From an uncultured Oscillospiraceae bacterium (GTDB lineage Bacteria > Bacillota > Clostridia > Oscillospirales > Oscillospiraceae), in the NCBI GenBank assembly GCA_934591845.1, contig CAKTPO010000001.1, positions 124,001-188,000 of the forward strand: a DNA stretch of 64,000 nt, read 5' to 3'. Numbering within the stretch: position 1 is the stretch's first letter; the number at the start of each line of letters is the position of its first letter. Of this stretch, positions 32,058 to 41,266 are shown piece by piece. Position numbers and translations under genes: made by a program. Below the pieces are notes generated by a model, which worked only from the letters and a program-made list of their open reading frames with translations, was not told the DNA's origin and did not search any database.

Positions 32058-34310
32058 TTACTCCCGGTTTACAATATTCATCCGGTGGCTGTAGGCTCTA
32101 TGCACCCGGTACCCGCCCGCAATCGGCTCAAATCGGACCCAGAACGTCACATTGCCCAGACGAAGACTCGTCAGGCACAGGCCGGTTTCCCCATCCAAGA
32201 TGCCCTGGCCGGTTTCCCGCAGATGCCGCAGAACCTGAACCACATCGGATTGAAGGATCATCCGGTCATCCATCATAGACTCCGCCTCCGGGGTGTATTC
32301 GATCACAAATTCCGGCTCCATTTCCGGCACCTCCTGGTTCCAAATCTGCTTCATCAGACCGTATTTTAACTCCAAACGGTTTTTCCGCTTGGCACTGATG
32401 TCCGGGCAGTTGTCCGCCGGGGTATTATAAACCAGTTCCAGCAGGTGCATGGACCGGCGGCCCTGACGGGCGAAGCGGTCCCGACAGGCCATGCAGTAGC
32501 TTAAATAGGGCAAATCTGACCGCTCCAGGCACTGGACAGTCATTTCGTTTGCCACCTCTCGGTTGGCGTATTGGGTCAGGCCACCATAGCCGCAGCAAGG
32601 AGCCTGATCTCCCTCATAGGGTGTTTGCCTCACCTGGCAGCCCAGTTCTTCCGCAATGCGGCGAATGGACTCCTGGGTCTGCCGGTCTCCCCTGGCACCG
32701 CAGCCGTCATGGACCGCCACAGGCCCGCAAAACCGCTCATGGGGCGGCAGACCGATTTCTTCCAGGACTTCCCAAATCCCCCGAACCTGTTGGCCCTGAC
32801 CGGTAAGCTGCTTTTTACAGGTGGGGCAGCCTGCAATGACCACCGGGTTTCCAAGGCTTTGAAGCTGCTCCCGGAGAAAAGCCACGGTGTCATCGTAAAG
32901 CTCATATCGGCCCGCCCAGTCGCAAATGGCACCGCAGCAGCCCAGCATCAGGGCAACGCCCCCTTGCAGGCGGTCACACAAATCCAAATAGGCCCCTTTC
33001 ACCGCCTGGGGGGCAATGGCGGACGCCTGACAGCCGGGGAAAAAGACGTATTTGCAGGTTGTAAACCCCGGCTGGGCCAGGGACAAAAAAGCCTCTCCGT
33101 TGGAAAAAAGCATGTCCATCAGGGCAAACTCATGGGGGGCCAAGGGCATTTTCCCGGTGGTGACCATATTTCTCCGGGCGATCAGGCAAACCTGGGCCAT
33201 GTCATACCCATTGGGACACAGGACACTGCACTGGCCGCAGAGGGAACAGGCGTTAATGGGCTTATTCATCATGTGGTCGCCCATAATAATGGAAACATTG
33301 TTGTAGATTTCCCGGGTCAGGATGCGGGGGAATTTTTTATAATGGCGCAGATAGGCACAGCCCTTGATACATTCCTCACACCGGCACTGGATGCACCGGG
33401 CCGCTTCCGCTACGGCATGTTCCCGGTCTGTACAGGCAATGCGCTTGCTGGGGGCGACTCCCTCCAGGGAGGTATAGAGCTTGGTTTCCACGCTGCCCTC
33501 CTGGCCCCGGGTATTGGCAGGGTCCAGCTTTTGGGCCATACGGTCTGCGGAAAGGGCAGCTTTTTTGGCAGCGAAGGCAGCACCAAGAACCCCCTGCCAG
33601 GGACCGGTAATGAGATTTCTCTCCCGGCAGACCATCAGTGCTTCATCGGAATGAGCCTGGGGATACAAGGCATTGAAAACCTCAAAGGAAGCACAGACCA
33701 AATCATATCGTTCCGCCTCCTGCCGGAAACTGCTTTCCGGGTCAGCATTCCAGACAAAACGGACATCCAAACCGGATACATCCGCCTCCGCCCCCTGGGG
33801 AACCTTTGGCAGGACCTGGGTCAGCAAGGCCCCGGCATCACTCTGGGAGAGATAGAACGTCACGGGATACATTTTCTTGCTCAGTTCCCCGGCCAAAAAC
33901 AGGGTAAACAGGTCCGCCCCAAAAATTGCGGCGGTTTTGGTCTTTTTCCGCAGCAGTCCCCTACCCTTTCCGTGGCTGCCGTAGGCTACGGCGGCGGCTT
34001 CCAGTTCCCGCAGGGCAATGCCGTCTCCCAAGGAACAAAGTTTGCATTTCTCTTCACAGGGGGCCTCACACAGGGCCGACAGGATATGGGGCAAGGGGGT
34101 GATTTTTTCGTAGAGTCGCAGGGCCTTGTCAAAATCCCCCTGGGCAATGGCCTGGGTCATGGCCTTGGCATCCAGCTTCAGCGGACAAGCGGCACTACAG
34201 TAGGCGGGCTGTTCATGGACGCACAGATGCTCCCGGGCTTCCAATTCCTCTTTGGTAAACATCCGCTTTTGCCGGTAAATATGGGTGGAAGCCCGTTCTT
34301 CCAGGATCAT
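32058..34310 (-). CDS. Fe-S/CCG-domain oxidoreductase (dicluster-binding, DVU_1558-like)
   Basis: A 750-residue protein. The N-terminus has the dicluster pattern of GltD-type proteins (PAYCSAACPLKLDAKAM, CEAPCEEKCKLCSLGDG). A middle region (about 115-290) resembles a degenerate Rossmann domain without a clear GxGxxG. Then come cysteine clusters CIQCRCEECIKGCAY and ACSLCGQCSVLCPNGYD (about 331-366), and a C-terminal half with two CCG-type motifs, LGCCGAICDW and APCCGYGGLTQ, as in HdrD/GlcF. It likely passes electrons to or from the Mop-type enzyme. AGGAGGT precedes the ATG. Confidence 0.82.
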   Translation of the reverse strand: MILEERASTHIYRQKRMFTKEELEAREHLCVHEQPAYCSAACPLKLDAKAMTQAIAQGDFDKALRLYEKITPLPHILSALCEAPCEEKCKLCSLGDGIALRELEAAAVAYGSHGKGRGLLRKKTKTAAIFGADLFTLFLAGELSKKMYPVTFYLSQSDAGALLTQVLPKVPQGAEADVSGLDVRFVWNADPESSFRQEAERYDLVCASFEVFNALYPQAHSDEALMVCRERNLITGPWQGVLGAAFAAKKAALSADRMAQKLDPANTRGQEGSVETKLYTSLEGVAPSKRIACTDREHAVAEAARCIQCRCEECIKGCAYLRHYKKFPRILTREIYNNVSIIMGDHMMNKPINACSLCGQCSVLCPNGYDMAQVCLIARRNMVTTGKMPLAPHEFALMDMLFSNGEAFLSLAQPGFTTCKYVFFPGCQASAIAPQAVKGAYLDLCDRLQGGVALMLGCCGAICDWAGRYELYDDTVAFLREQLQSLGNPVVIAGCPTCKKQLTGQGQQVRGIWEVLEEIGLPPHERFCGPVAVHDGCGARGDRQTQESIRRIAEELGCQVRQTPYEGDQAPCCGYGGLTQYANREVANEMTVQCLERSDLPYLSYCMACRDRFARQGRRSMHLLELVYNTPADNCPDISAKRKNRLELKYGLMKQIWNQEVPEMEPEFVIEYTPEAESMMDDRMILQSDVVQVLRHLRETGQGILDGETGLCLTSLRLGNVTFWVRFEPIAGGYRVHRAYSHRMNIVNRE

Positions 34311-34338
34311 GGTATCACCTCCTCAGAAATTGCCAATA

Positions 34339-34360
34339 GAGAGGCGGTCCCCCGCCTCTC
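34339..34360 (-). promoter_or_regulatory. Intercistronic hairpin between mop and the Fe-S oxidoreductase gene
   Basis: GAGAGGCGG and CCGCCTCTC form a perfect 9-bp stem with a 4-nt loop. There is no T-run, so it is more likely an mRNA processing or stabilising element that adjusts expression of the two parts of the operon than a terminator. Confidence 0.55.
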
Positions 34361-34411
34361 CATTGCAGCATAAAGAATCAAGAATTGAGAACGTATGTTT
34401 CCCGCATTTCC

Positions 34412-37168
34412 TTAGTTTTGAAGCTCCTTCAGAGCGGCCAGAACCACCTCAGGCAGTGCGGGGACTCGGGTGATCCGGGCACCGGTGGCGTTGTAAATGG
34501 CGTTCAGGATGGCGGGGTGGGGTGCATCCAGAGGTGCCTCGCCGCAACCGGCGGCACCGTAGGGGCCTTCGGGGCGGTAGGTTTCAACATAGTGCAGCTC
34601 GATGTCATCGGGAACATCCTTGGGGTAAGGAATGCCACAGTTTTTCAGGCTGGTGTGCTTGCTCAGGTCATCAAAGTCCTCAGTAAGAGCCAGACCGATG
34701 CCCTGGGCCAGACCACCGTAGAAGTTGCCGTCAACCAGCAGCCGGTTCATAATGGTACCCACGTCTGCCACACAGGTGAACTTTTCAACGGTGACCTTGC
34801 CGGTCTTGGTATCCACGCAGACCTCCGGCAGGAACAGGGTGTACATATATACGGAGAACGGATCGCCCTGGGCGGAAGCCTGGTCAACGGGATGGTCGGC
34901 GCAGTAGGTGGCGACCCACTGGCCCTGTACCTTGGTGTCAATGCCATCGGCTACCATTTCATCATAGGTGCGGTAGGTGCCGTCCTCTTTCCGCATGGCG
35001 GTCAGCAGGTTTTCCGCTGCCAGACGGCAGGCGTTGCCGGACATGACCTGGCTGCGGGAGCCACCGGCGGGGCCGGAGTTGGGGGTGATCTTGGTGTCGT
35101 TCATAACAAGGCGGATCTGCTCCGGACGAATGCCCGCCTGGCGCAGGGTCTCATGGGCAGATACCAGCATACCCATATCCGCGCCCTGGCCGTGATCCTC
35201 CCAGGAGGCGTACATGGTAACGCTGCCATCGGGGTTCAGCTCCGCATAGGCCTGAGAGGAGTCCACGCCATCCAGACCGCAGCCGTAAACACCGGAGGAA
35301 ACGCCAATGCCGTACTTGTAACGGCCATCGGAAGCGGCGTTCTTTTCGGCAACACGCTTCTTGGCGGCCTCATAGAGGGGACGGGCCTGTTTATACATTT
35401 CTTCCAGGCAATAGACATCGGGCTTGTAGCCTGTGGGAATGGTAGAACCCTCGGATTCCTTGTAGCAGTTCAGCTCCCGGATGTCAAAGGGGTCCATGCC
35501 CATCTTGGCAGCCAGAACGTCAATGGCGATTTCAGAACCCATAAAGGACTGGGGAGAGCCGTAGGCACGGAACGCAGAACCCCAGGCGTGGTTGGTAAAG
35601 ACGGTGGTACTCTTATTGCGGATGGTGGGAATATGATAACCCGCACCCACAAACTGGCTCAGCCGGTGGGTCAGCAGGTCGCCAAATTCGGAGTAGGGAC
35701 CGTGGTCAACGTAGTTATCTCCCCACAGACCCAGAAGCTTGCCCTTTTCATCGGCGGCCAGCTTGATGTGCATGAAAGCGGGGCTGCGCTTGCCGGTGTA
35801 GGTAATGTTCTGGAACTGGTTGAATACCAGGGACACGGGACGGCCGGTGATCTTGGCGGCAACGCCCAGAATGGCCTCGTTGGTGGGAGAGAACTTATAG
35901 CCGAAAGTACCACCGGTGTGGTTCTGAACCAGACGCAGCTTCTCCATAGGAACACCGATGCCGTCAGCGATCATGGGCATATGCAGGTGAATGCCGATGG
36001 ACTTGGAATGTACGGTGAGCATACCGTCCTCATCGATATAGGCATAGCCGCAGTCCGGCTCCAGGTGCAGATGGGGCTGGCGGGAGCAGTAGGACTCAAT
36101 TTCCACCACATTGGGTGCGGAATCAAAGTCAAAGTCCGGGCCTTTGATACAGTTGGTTTCGTAATAGGCGTTGGGAATGCCGGGATGGATCTCAATGGCG
36201 TCCTCCGCAATGGCATCCATGGCGTTCATGTAAGCGGGCAGTTCTTCAATATCCACTTTCACCGCATCGGCAGCGGCTCTGGCGTGGGCCTCGGTATCGG
36301 CGGCTACAATGGCGATGGCATCACCGAACTGGAAAATCTTTTCGTCACACAGAACAGGACGCTCCCAGCCATCGGTTTTGTTGTTCAGAGGCAGCATGAC
36401 CAGACCGTTGATGCGGTTCTTGCCACCGGCGGCCACAATATCCTTGGCGGTGATGATCTGGAACACACCGGGCATTTTTTCGGCTTCGGATGTATCAATG
36501 CCCTTGATGTTGGCGTGGCTGACCTTTGCCTGAACCAGGGCCAGACGCAGGGTATCGGCCGGCATTTTCAGGGCATCGTCCGCGCCAAAGTCCCAGGTGC
36601 CGGTAACCTTCTGGGCAGCGGAAGGACGGATGTACTTGGTGCCTACAATGGAATCCTCCGTGGGCTTAAAGACCAGGTCTTCCTTGGTAATTTCCCCACG
36701 AATGACCCGGGCGGCATCCATGACCGCATCAATAAGAGGCTTATAGCCGGTGCAGCGGCAGAGGTTCCGGTTCTTCTGGAACCAATCTCTTACCTCCTCC
36801 CGGGTGGGCGAGGGATTGTTGTCCAGCAGCACCTTGGCGGTCATAATAAAACCGGGGGAACAGAAGCCGCACTGGGCGCAGCCGTGGGCCATCCAGGCCA
36901 CCTGCAGCGGGTGCATATCGGAAATGGTGCCGATACCTTCAATGGTGGTGATTTGTGCGCCGTCTTTCAGGCGGCTGAGTTTGGTGAGGCAGGAACGGGT
37001 GACCTTGCCATCGACAATGACGTTACAGGCACCGCAGTGACCTTCTCCGCAGCCAATCTTACAGCCGGTCAACAGCAAACGTTCCCGCAGGAATGAAGCC
37101 AGCGTTTCGTTTTCCTCAACCAGGACGGAACGGGTAATGCCGTTGATTACAAATGTTCTTTTGATCAT
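34412..37168 (-). CDS. mop: Molybdopterin-dependent aldehyde oxidoreductase (Mop-like)
   Basis: A 918-residue one-chain xanthine-oxidase-family enzyme lacking an FAD domain, as in Desulfovibrio Mop. The N-terminal plant-type 2Fe-2S domain has CKIGCGEGHCGAC (about 36-48) and a later Cys; the second 2Fe-2S domain has CAQCGFCSPG and LCRCTGY (about 97-145). The molybdenum domain follows, with GGTFGYKFSPTNEA, and the active-site glutamate in GAAGCGEAPLDAPHP near 870-884. Oxidises an aldehyde or hydroxylates a heterocycle using water. GGGGAGG precedes the ATG. XdhC, encoded in the same operon, would sulfurate its cofactor. Confidence 0.93.
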   Translation of the reverse strand: MIKRTFVINGITRSVLVEENETLASFLRERLLLTGCKIGCGEGHCGACNVIVDGKVTRSCLTKLSRLKDGAQITTIEGIGTISDMHPLQVAWMAHGCAQCGFCSPGFIMTAKVLLDNNPSPTREEVRDWFQKNRNLCRCTGYKPLIDAVMDAARVIRGEITKEDLVFKPTEDSIVGTKYIRPSAAQKVTGTWDFGADDALKMPADTLRLALVQAKVSHANIKGIDTSEAEKMPGVFQIITAKDIVAAGGKNRINGLVMLPLNNKTDGWERPVLCDEKIFQFGDAIAIVAADTEAHARAAADAVKVDIEELPAYMNAMDAIAEDAIEIHPGIPNAYYETNCIKGPDFDFDSAPNVVEIESYCSRQPHLHLEPDCGYAYIDEDGMLTVHSKSIGIHLHMPMIADGIGVPMEKLRLVQNHTGGTFGYKFSPTNEAILGVAAKITGRPVSLVFNQFQNITYTGKRSPAFMHIKLAADEKGKLLGLWGDNYVDHGPYSEFGDLLTHRLSQFVGAGYHIPTIRNKSTTVFTNHAWGSAFRAYGSPQSFMGSEIAIDVLAAKMGMDPFDIRELNCYKESEGSTIPTGYKPDVYCLEEMYKQARPLYEAAKKRVAEKNAASDGRYKYGIGVSSGVYGCGLDGVDSSQAYAELNPDGSVTMYASWEDHGQGADMGMLVSAHETLRQAGIRPEQIRLVMNDTKITPNSGPAGGSRSQVMSGNACRLAAENLLTAMRKEDGTYRTYDEMVADGIDTKVQGQWVATYCADHPVDQASAQGDPFSVYMYTLFLPEVCVDTKTGKVTVEKFTCVADVGTIMNRLLVDGNFYGGLAQGIGLALTEDFDDLSKHTSLKNCGIPYPKDVPDDIELHYVETYRPEGPYGAAGCGEAPLDAPHPAILNAIYNATGARITRVPALPEVVLAALKELQN

Positions 37169-37205
37169 AATGCTGAGACCTCCCCTTTTTTTCTACAATG
37201 CCAAA

Positions 37206-37457
37206 CTACTTGTGTGTACCGCAGGGATCTTTGTCAGGTCCGTTTCCGGTCAGATCCTGCAAACGCTGCATACCGCGGGCGGTGTAAAAAACCAACTGGG
37301 ACAGGCTTCCATCTAAGTTTTCTCCCCGCAAAACCAGGGTATTGGCCGTTTCCAGATAGTCAATGGGCAGTGTCCGGCGGTAGGTCTTTCCGCTTACGCT
37401 GTCTGTGACCTCCAGGGTGACCTCCCGGGCAGAGATTTGAAAGACATCCTCGTTCAT
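37206..37457 (-). CDS. Small protein heading the molybdenum-hydroxylase operon
   Basis: An 83-residue protein, starting MNEDVFQISAREVTLEVTD, rich in predicted beta strands and ending in a polar tail (GNGPDKDPCGTHK). No known domain was recognised. The ATG at 37457 has GGAGG 9 nt upstream. It is the first gene after the operon promoter, 37 bp before mop, so it probably belongs functionally to the locus. Confidence 0.65.
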   Translation of the reverse strand: MNEDVFQISAREVTLEVTDSVSGKTYRRTLPIDYLETANTLVLRGENLDGSLSQLVFYTARGMQRLQDLTGNGPDKDPCGTHK

Positions 37458-37507
37458 GGTTTTTCGCCTCCATTCATTCACCCGATATGTGCAACTTTTA
37501 CAATTTC

Positions 37508-37537
37508 ATTATAACTTACAAGGCAAAGGATATACAA
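37508..37537 (-). promoter_or_regulatory. Promoter of the molybdenum-hydroxylase operon
   Basis: Minus-strand -35 TTGTAT (37532-37537), 18-bp spacer and perfect -10 TATAAT (37508-37513) in an AT-rich gap. It would drive the whole set from 37457 down to xdhC. Confidence 0.65.
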
Positions 37538-37624
37538 CATGTAAATTTTTATAAGTCGTAGAAAATGGATAGAAAATATTGTGCAAGGCCTCTAAAAAAA
37601 TGTAGATAAAATTTGAATGGATTT

Positions 37625-38599
37625 TTACAAAGCGTAACTTTCTTCGTCCCGGGGTTTTGGCAATACAAGGCTCACGCAGCTGTCACACAGCGGGACTCCG
37701 GTCAGCGGATGGCCCAGTTCCTCCTCATAATCTTCAAGGGCCTGTCGGACACCGGGGAGGTTTGGATTTCCCCAGTCATGCAGCAGCAGAAATCCCCCAG
37801 GGTTCAGCCTGGGCCAGAAATACCGAAGACCGTCCAGGGTGACCTGGTAGAAATCCCCGTCCAGAGATACCAGGCAAAACCGTTCTTCCAGGCCCCGGAG
37901 GGAGCCTGGGAAAAAGCCGGGGTAAACTCTGGCCTGTTCCCGGTAAGGCAAGGCATTCAAAACCGTTTCCGGATCTGTATTCCCGTGGGCCTGCTGAAAT
38001 GCAGGGCCCGCCCCGGCGAATTCATCAAAGCCCTGAAAGCTGTCAAAAAGATAGAGAACCCGCTCCGGCAAAAGGCGGTTGATACACCCGGCGAAGAATC
38101 CCCGGTAAACCCCCAGTTCTGCGGCGGCACCGGGAACCTGTGACACTTGGCCGCAGAGCAGTTCCAAGGTAGACAGCCGCACATAGTCCCCTGCCAGGGC
38201 CTCCGGCGGGAGTTGAGACTTCCGCAGTTTTCCGGGAACGGGGATCACACGGTATTGGGAAAGCAGCTGATCTAGAACTTCTTTGCCCAAAATCGACTCT
38301 GCCACGGTGCAGTGCCGGTTTCGGTCCTCCAAAATGCAGCTGTCCTTTACATACAATATTCTATTTTCCGGCAGGCCGATCTCCCGGCAGGTCTGGGCCA
38401 CGGCCTGGGCGTGGCGGGTGGTTACGATCATCAGACTGCACCGGCCAATATCCAGTTCCCGGGGCCGGTAGACCGGCTTTCCCATAAATGCGGCACTGCG
38501 TGGAACGGTTTCTACGAAACCGTCAATTCGGGATTCCGGCAAAACCTTGTCCACCAGTTCCGCTGCACCGCAGCCGGTGCCCCAAAGATAGATTCCCAT
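37625..38599 (-). CDS. TylF/MycF-type methyltransferase with an N-terminal nucleotide-binding-like domain
   Basis: A 324-residue protein starting MGIYLWGTGCGAAELVD. Residues about 1-95 look like the small Rossmann-type domain often fused to sugar-modifying enzymes. The C-terminal part has AELGVYRGFFAGCINRLLP (about 175-193), LYLFDSFQGFDEF and LVSLDGDFYQVTLDGLRYF, the TylF family pattern with metal-binding aspartates. The ATG at 38599 was chosen over upstream readings by AAAGGGG. It is transcribed toward the molybdenum operon from the divergent region but may be unrelated to it. Confidence 0.8.
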   Translation of the reverse strand: MGIYLWGTGCGAAELVDKVLPESRIDGFVETVPRSAAFMGKPVYRPRELDIGRCSLMIVTTRHAQAVAQTCREIGLPENRILYVKDSCILEDRNRHCTVAESILGKEVLDQLLSQYRVIPVPGKLRKSQLPPEALAGDYVRLSTLELLCGQVSQVPGAAAELGVYRGFFAGCINRLLPERVLYLFDSFQGFDEFAGAGPAFQQAHGNTDPETVLNALPYREQARVYPGFFPGSLRGLEERFCLVSLDGDFYQVTLDGLRYFWPRLNPGGFLLLHDWGNPNLPGVRQALEDYEEELGHPLTGVPLCDSCVSLVLPKPRDEESYAL

Positions 38600-38627
38600 G
38601 GTTGTGGCCCCCTTTCGACATACATCC

Positions 38628-38703
38628 ATTATATCGGATTTGCACAATTATTCAAGAAAAAATTCAAAAGTGTATTTACAAATCCTACAAATTGTCGTAT
38701 AGT
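38628..38703. promoter_or_regulatory. Divergent promoters between the methyltransferase and NTP-transferase genes
   Basis: Plus strand: TTTACA (38675-38680), 17-bp spacer, TATAGT (38698-38703), driving the ModE-like fusion gene. Minus strand: TATAAT (38628-38633) with TTGAAT 16 bp upstream (38650-38655), driving the methyltransferase. An autoregulatory site for the winged-helix domain would be expected here, but I cannot point to a clear palindrome. Confidence 0.6.
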
Positions 38704-38766
38704 AATTCTAAGCAAATTCATTTTGATTGTAATTCGCTTTTGGAATCGGCACAGGAGGTGGGAAAT

Positions 38767-39693
38767 TTGCAGAATGCGGCCCTTATTTTGGCGGCGGGAA
38801 TGTCCTCCCGTATGGGGGATTTTAAGCCCATGATGAGCATTGGCTCCATTTCTGTGGCCCAACGGGTGGTGGCAACCTTCCATCGTGCGGGAGTCGATAA
38901 AATCGTCATGGTCACAGGTTACAATGCCCCCATGCTGGAACGGCATCTTTCTGACAACGGCATCATCTTTTTAAGAAACGAAGACTACCGCCAGACCCAG
39001 ATGTTCGATTCCGTAAAAATCGGCCTGCGCTATCTGCAAGACAAGTGCGACCGGGTCCTGCTGACCCCTGTTGATGTACCGCTCTTTACCGCCCAGACCG
39101 TAGAAAAACTGCTGTCTTCCGGCAGCGCATTGGTCTGTCCCCGGTGTCAGGGGGCTACAGGGCATCCCATTCTCATTGGAAGTTCATTGATCCCCACCAT
39201 TTTGGCAGACTCCGGCGACCGGGGGCTGCAAGGGGCCATGGAACGGTGCGGGGAAGAAATGTGCCTGGTAGACGTAGACGACCAGGGAACCCTAAAAGAT
39301 GCGGATACCCCGGAAGATTTTTCTGCCCTCCTGGCCTATCACAATTCCCAGCTGGTGCGGCCCGTTGTCAATGTCTCTCTGAACCGGGAGTTCAGCTTTT
39401 TTGACCGGAGACTGGCCATGCTTCTGATGCTGGTAGATGAGACCCACTCCGTAAGAGCCGCCGGACAGCGGATGCAGCTGAGCTATACCAGCTGCTGGAA
39501 TATGATCAAAGCACTGGAAAGCCAGCTGAACTATCCTTTGCTTCAAAGAGTCCAGGGCGGGGCCAAAGGCAGTCAAAGCTGGCTGACCCAGGAGGGCAAG
39601 CGTTTTTTGGAGCGTTACAACGCCTATGAACAGGCAGTAAAAAATTATGCCGACTCCATTTTTGAAGACTACTTTGAAGGGTTGTTTGAATGA
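38767..39693 (+). CDS. MobA-like nucleotidyltransferase fused to a ModE/LysR-type winged helix
   Basis: A 308-residue fusion. Residues 1-195 form a MobA/MocA-type nucleotidyltransferase: LILAAGMSSRMGDFKPM (about 5-21) binds NTP, and LLTPVDVPLF holds the metal-binding Asp. Enzymes of this type add CMP or GMP to molybdopterin. Residues about 215-300 form a winged helix, HSVRAAGQRMQLSYTSCWNM, as in ModE, which senses molybdate. The start is TTG with GGAGG 8 nt upstream. It begins the plus-strand set with the NTPase and metal importer, so it may both mature the cofactor and sense or regulate. Confidence 0.87.
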   Translation: MQNAALILAAGMSSRMGDFKPMMSIGSISVAQRVVATFHRAGVDKIVMVTGYNAPMLERHLSDNGIIFLRNEDYRQTQMFDSVKIGLRYLQDKCDRVLLTPVDVPLFTAQTVEKLLSSGSALVCPRCQGATGHPILIGSSLIPTILADSGDRGLQGAMERCGEEMCLVDVDDQGTLKDADTPEDFSALLAYHNSQLVRPVVNVSLNREFSFFDRRLAMLLMLVDETHSVRAAGQRMQLSYTSCWNMIKALESQLNYPLLQRVQGGAKGSQSWLTQEGKRFLERYNAYEQAVKNYADSIFEDYFEGLFE

Positions 39694-40235
39694 AACGCCG
39701 TTTGTTTTTGACAGGACCCATCGGCTGCGGCAAAAGCACCGCCATCACCCTGGGGCTGGGTGACCGCCGGAATCGTCTAAAGGGCTTCGTGACCCTCCGA
39801 GAGGGTCAGCCCCCTGAACCGGAACGGTTTTGGCTGGAAACACTGCCGAAACGGGAACGGGCGGTATTCTTGGATTTGACGGGAGAAAAGCCGCAGATCG
39901 ACCTGGGTGTTTTTTCCGGTCTGGGGGTTCAGAGCCTTCAAAAAGGCCCCCTTCTTTTAGATGAGATCGGCGGTATTGAACTGCTGTGCCCTGAATTTTT
40001 AGAGGTGCTGGAAGATTCCCTGTCCGGCGACACACCGATTTTAGGAGTCGTAAAGGCCCCGGGATCCAGCCTGGCCCTGGCCCGGTGCCTGGGACTTGGG
40101 GAGGAATATGAAACCGCTGCCAAAAAGCTGCACCGTCTCTTGGCGCAGGATGGGCAGACAGAGCTTTATATCTGCGGACAGTTTGACCCCCGGGCCCAGG
40201 ATTTGGTGGGGCTGTGGGCAAAGGAATACTTATAG
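39690..40235 (+). CDS. THEP1-like nucleoside triphosphatase
   Basis: A 181-residue P-loop protein of the NTPase_1/THEP1 family. Walker A GPIGCGKST is at about 9-17 and Walker B LLLDEIGGIELL at about 88-99. The start overlaps the preceding stop as ATGA. Family members hydrolyse NTPs broadly; in this locus it may assist molybdenum cofactor maturation or act with the nucleotidyltransferase. The ABC permease follows 14 bp downstream after AGAGGAG. Confidence 0.83.
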   Translation: MKRRLFLTGPIGCGKSTAITLGLGDRRNRLKGFVTLREGQPPEPERFWLETLPKRERAVFLDLTGEKPQIDLGVFSGLGVQSLQKGPLLLDEIGGIELLCPEFLEVLEDSLSGDTPILGVVKAPGSSLALARCLGLGEEYETAAKKLHRLLAQDGQTELYICGQFDPRAQDLVGLWAKEYL

Positions 40236-40249
40236 AGAGGAGAAGGCCC

Positions 40250-41266
40250 ATGAATCAAAAATATCGGCGCACGGTCTGGCTCCTGGGCCTGGGGCTGGTC
40301 GTGACAATGGCAGCCTCTGTTACCCTGGGGCGTTACCCTGTTGCCTTGGGAGATCTGCTGAAAATTCTGGGCAGTCGCCTGGGGTTGCCCATTGCAAAAA
40401 CCTGGGCAGTTCAAACAGAAGTGGCCCTTGTGAACATCCGGCTTCCCCGGGTGGTTCTTAGCGTATTGGTAGGGGCCTGTCTTGCGGCGGCAGGGGCCTG
40501 CTACCAGGGTGTCTTTCAAAACCCCATGGCCTCCCCGGACATTCTGGGGGCCTCCGCAGGAGCGGGCTTTGGAGCGGCGTTGATGATTTTGCTTGGCATG
40601 TCCAATGTGTTCATCACCCTGGGAGCCTTTGGGTGCAGCTTATTGACCGTTGCCCTGGTGTTTGCGGTAAGCCGCCACGCCAAAGGAGAGCGGATCTTGG
40701 GACTGGTGCTTTCCGGCATTATGATTTCCTCGCTATTCCAGGCAGGAACCTCCTTTTTGAAGCTGGTGGCGGACCCCAATAACCAGCTGCCCCAAATCAC
40801 CTATTGGCTGATGGGCAGTCTCTCCGGGGCCAAGTGGGGGGAAATTCGCTTTGTGATCCTGCCCATGCTGGCGGGGCTGCTGCCGCTGCTGCTTTTGCGC
40901 TGGCGGCTCAATGTGGTGACCATGGGCGATGATGAGGCCCTGGCCATGGGCGTAGATGCGGGAAAACTGCGGCTCATCATGGTGGTCTGTTCCACCCTGG
41001 TCACCGCCTCGGCGGTATCCGTCAGCGGCACCATCGGCTGGGTTGGCCTGGTCATTCCCCATATGATGCGGCGGCTGGTGGGTTCCGATTACCGGTACCT
41101 GATGCCGGCCTCCATGCTGGGCGGCGGGATTTTCCTGCTGCTGGTGGACAATATTTCCCGGGCCGCCACGGCATCGGGAATTCCCATCGGCATTCTCACC
41201 GCTTTTGTTGGCGCACCGTTTTTCCTCTGGCTCATTACAGGAAGGGGGGAACGCTATGCCGATTGA
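40250..41266 (+). CDS. FecCD-type ABC transporter permease (MolB-like candidate)
   Basis: A 338-residue inner-membrane permease with about nine to ten hydrophobic helices, of the BtuC/FecCD family used for siderophores, B12 and, in MolBCA, molybdate or tungstate. Signature segments are GASAGAGFGAAL (about 100-111) and the coupling region GTIGWVGLVIPHMMRR (about 263-278). It is followed at -10 bp by its ATPase. Position after MobA/THEP1-like genes and opposite a molybdenum enzyme favours molybdate or tungstate; iron chelates remain possible. Confidence 0.88.
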   Translation: MNQKYRRTVWLLGLGLVVTMAASVTLGRYPVALGDLLKILGSRLGLPIAKTWAVQTEVALVNIRLPRVVLSVLVGACLAAAGACYQGVFQNPMASPDILGASAGAGFGAALMILLGMSNVFITLGAFGCSLLTVALVFAVSRHAKGERILGLVLSGIMISSLFQAGTSFLKLVADPNNQLPQITYWLMGSLSGAKWGEIRFVILPMLAGLLPLLLLRWRLNVVTMGDDEALAMGVDAGKLRLIMVVCSTLVTASAVSVSGTIGWVGLVIPHMMRRLVGSDYRYLMPASMLGGGIFLLLVDNISRAATASGIPIGILTAFVGAPFFLWLITGRGERYAD

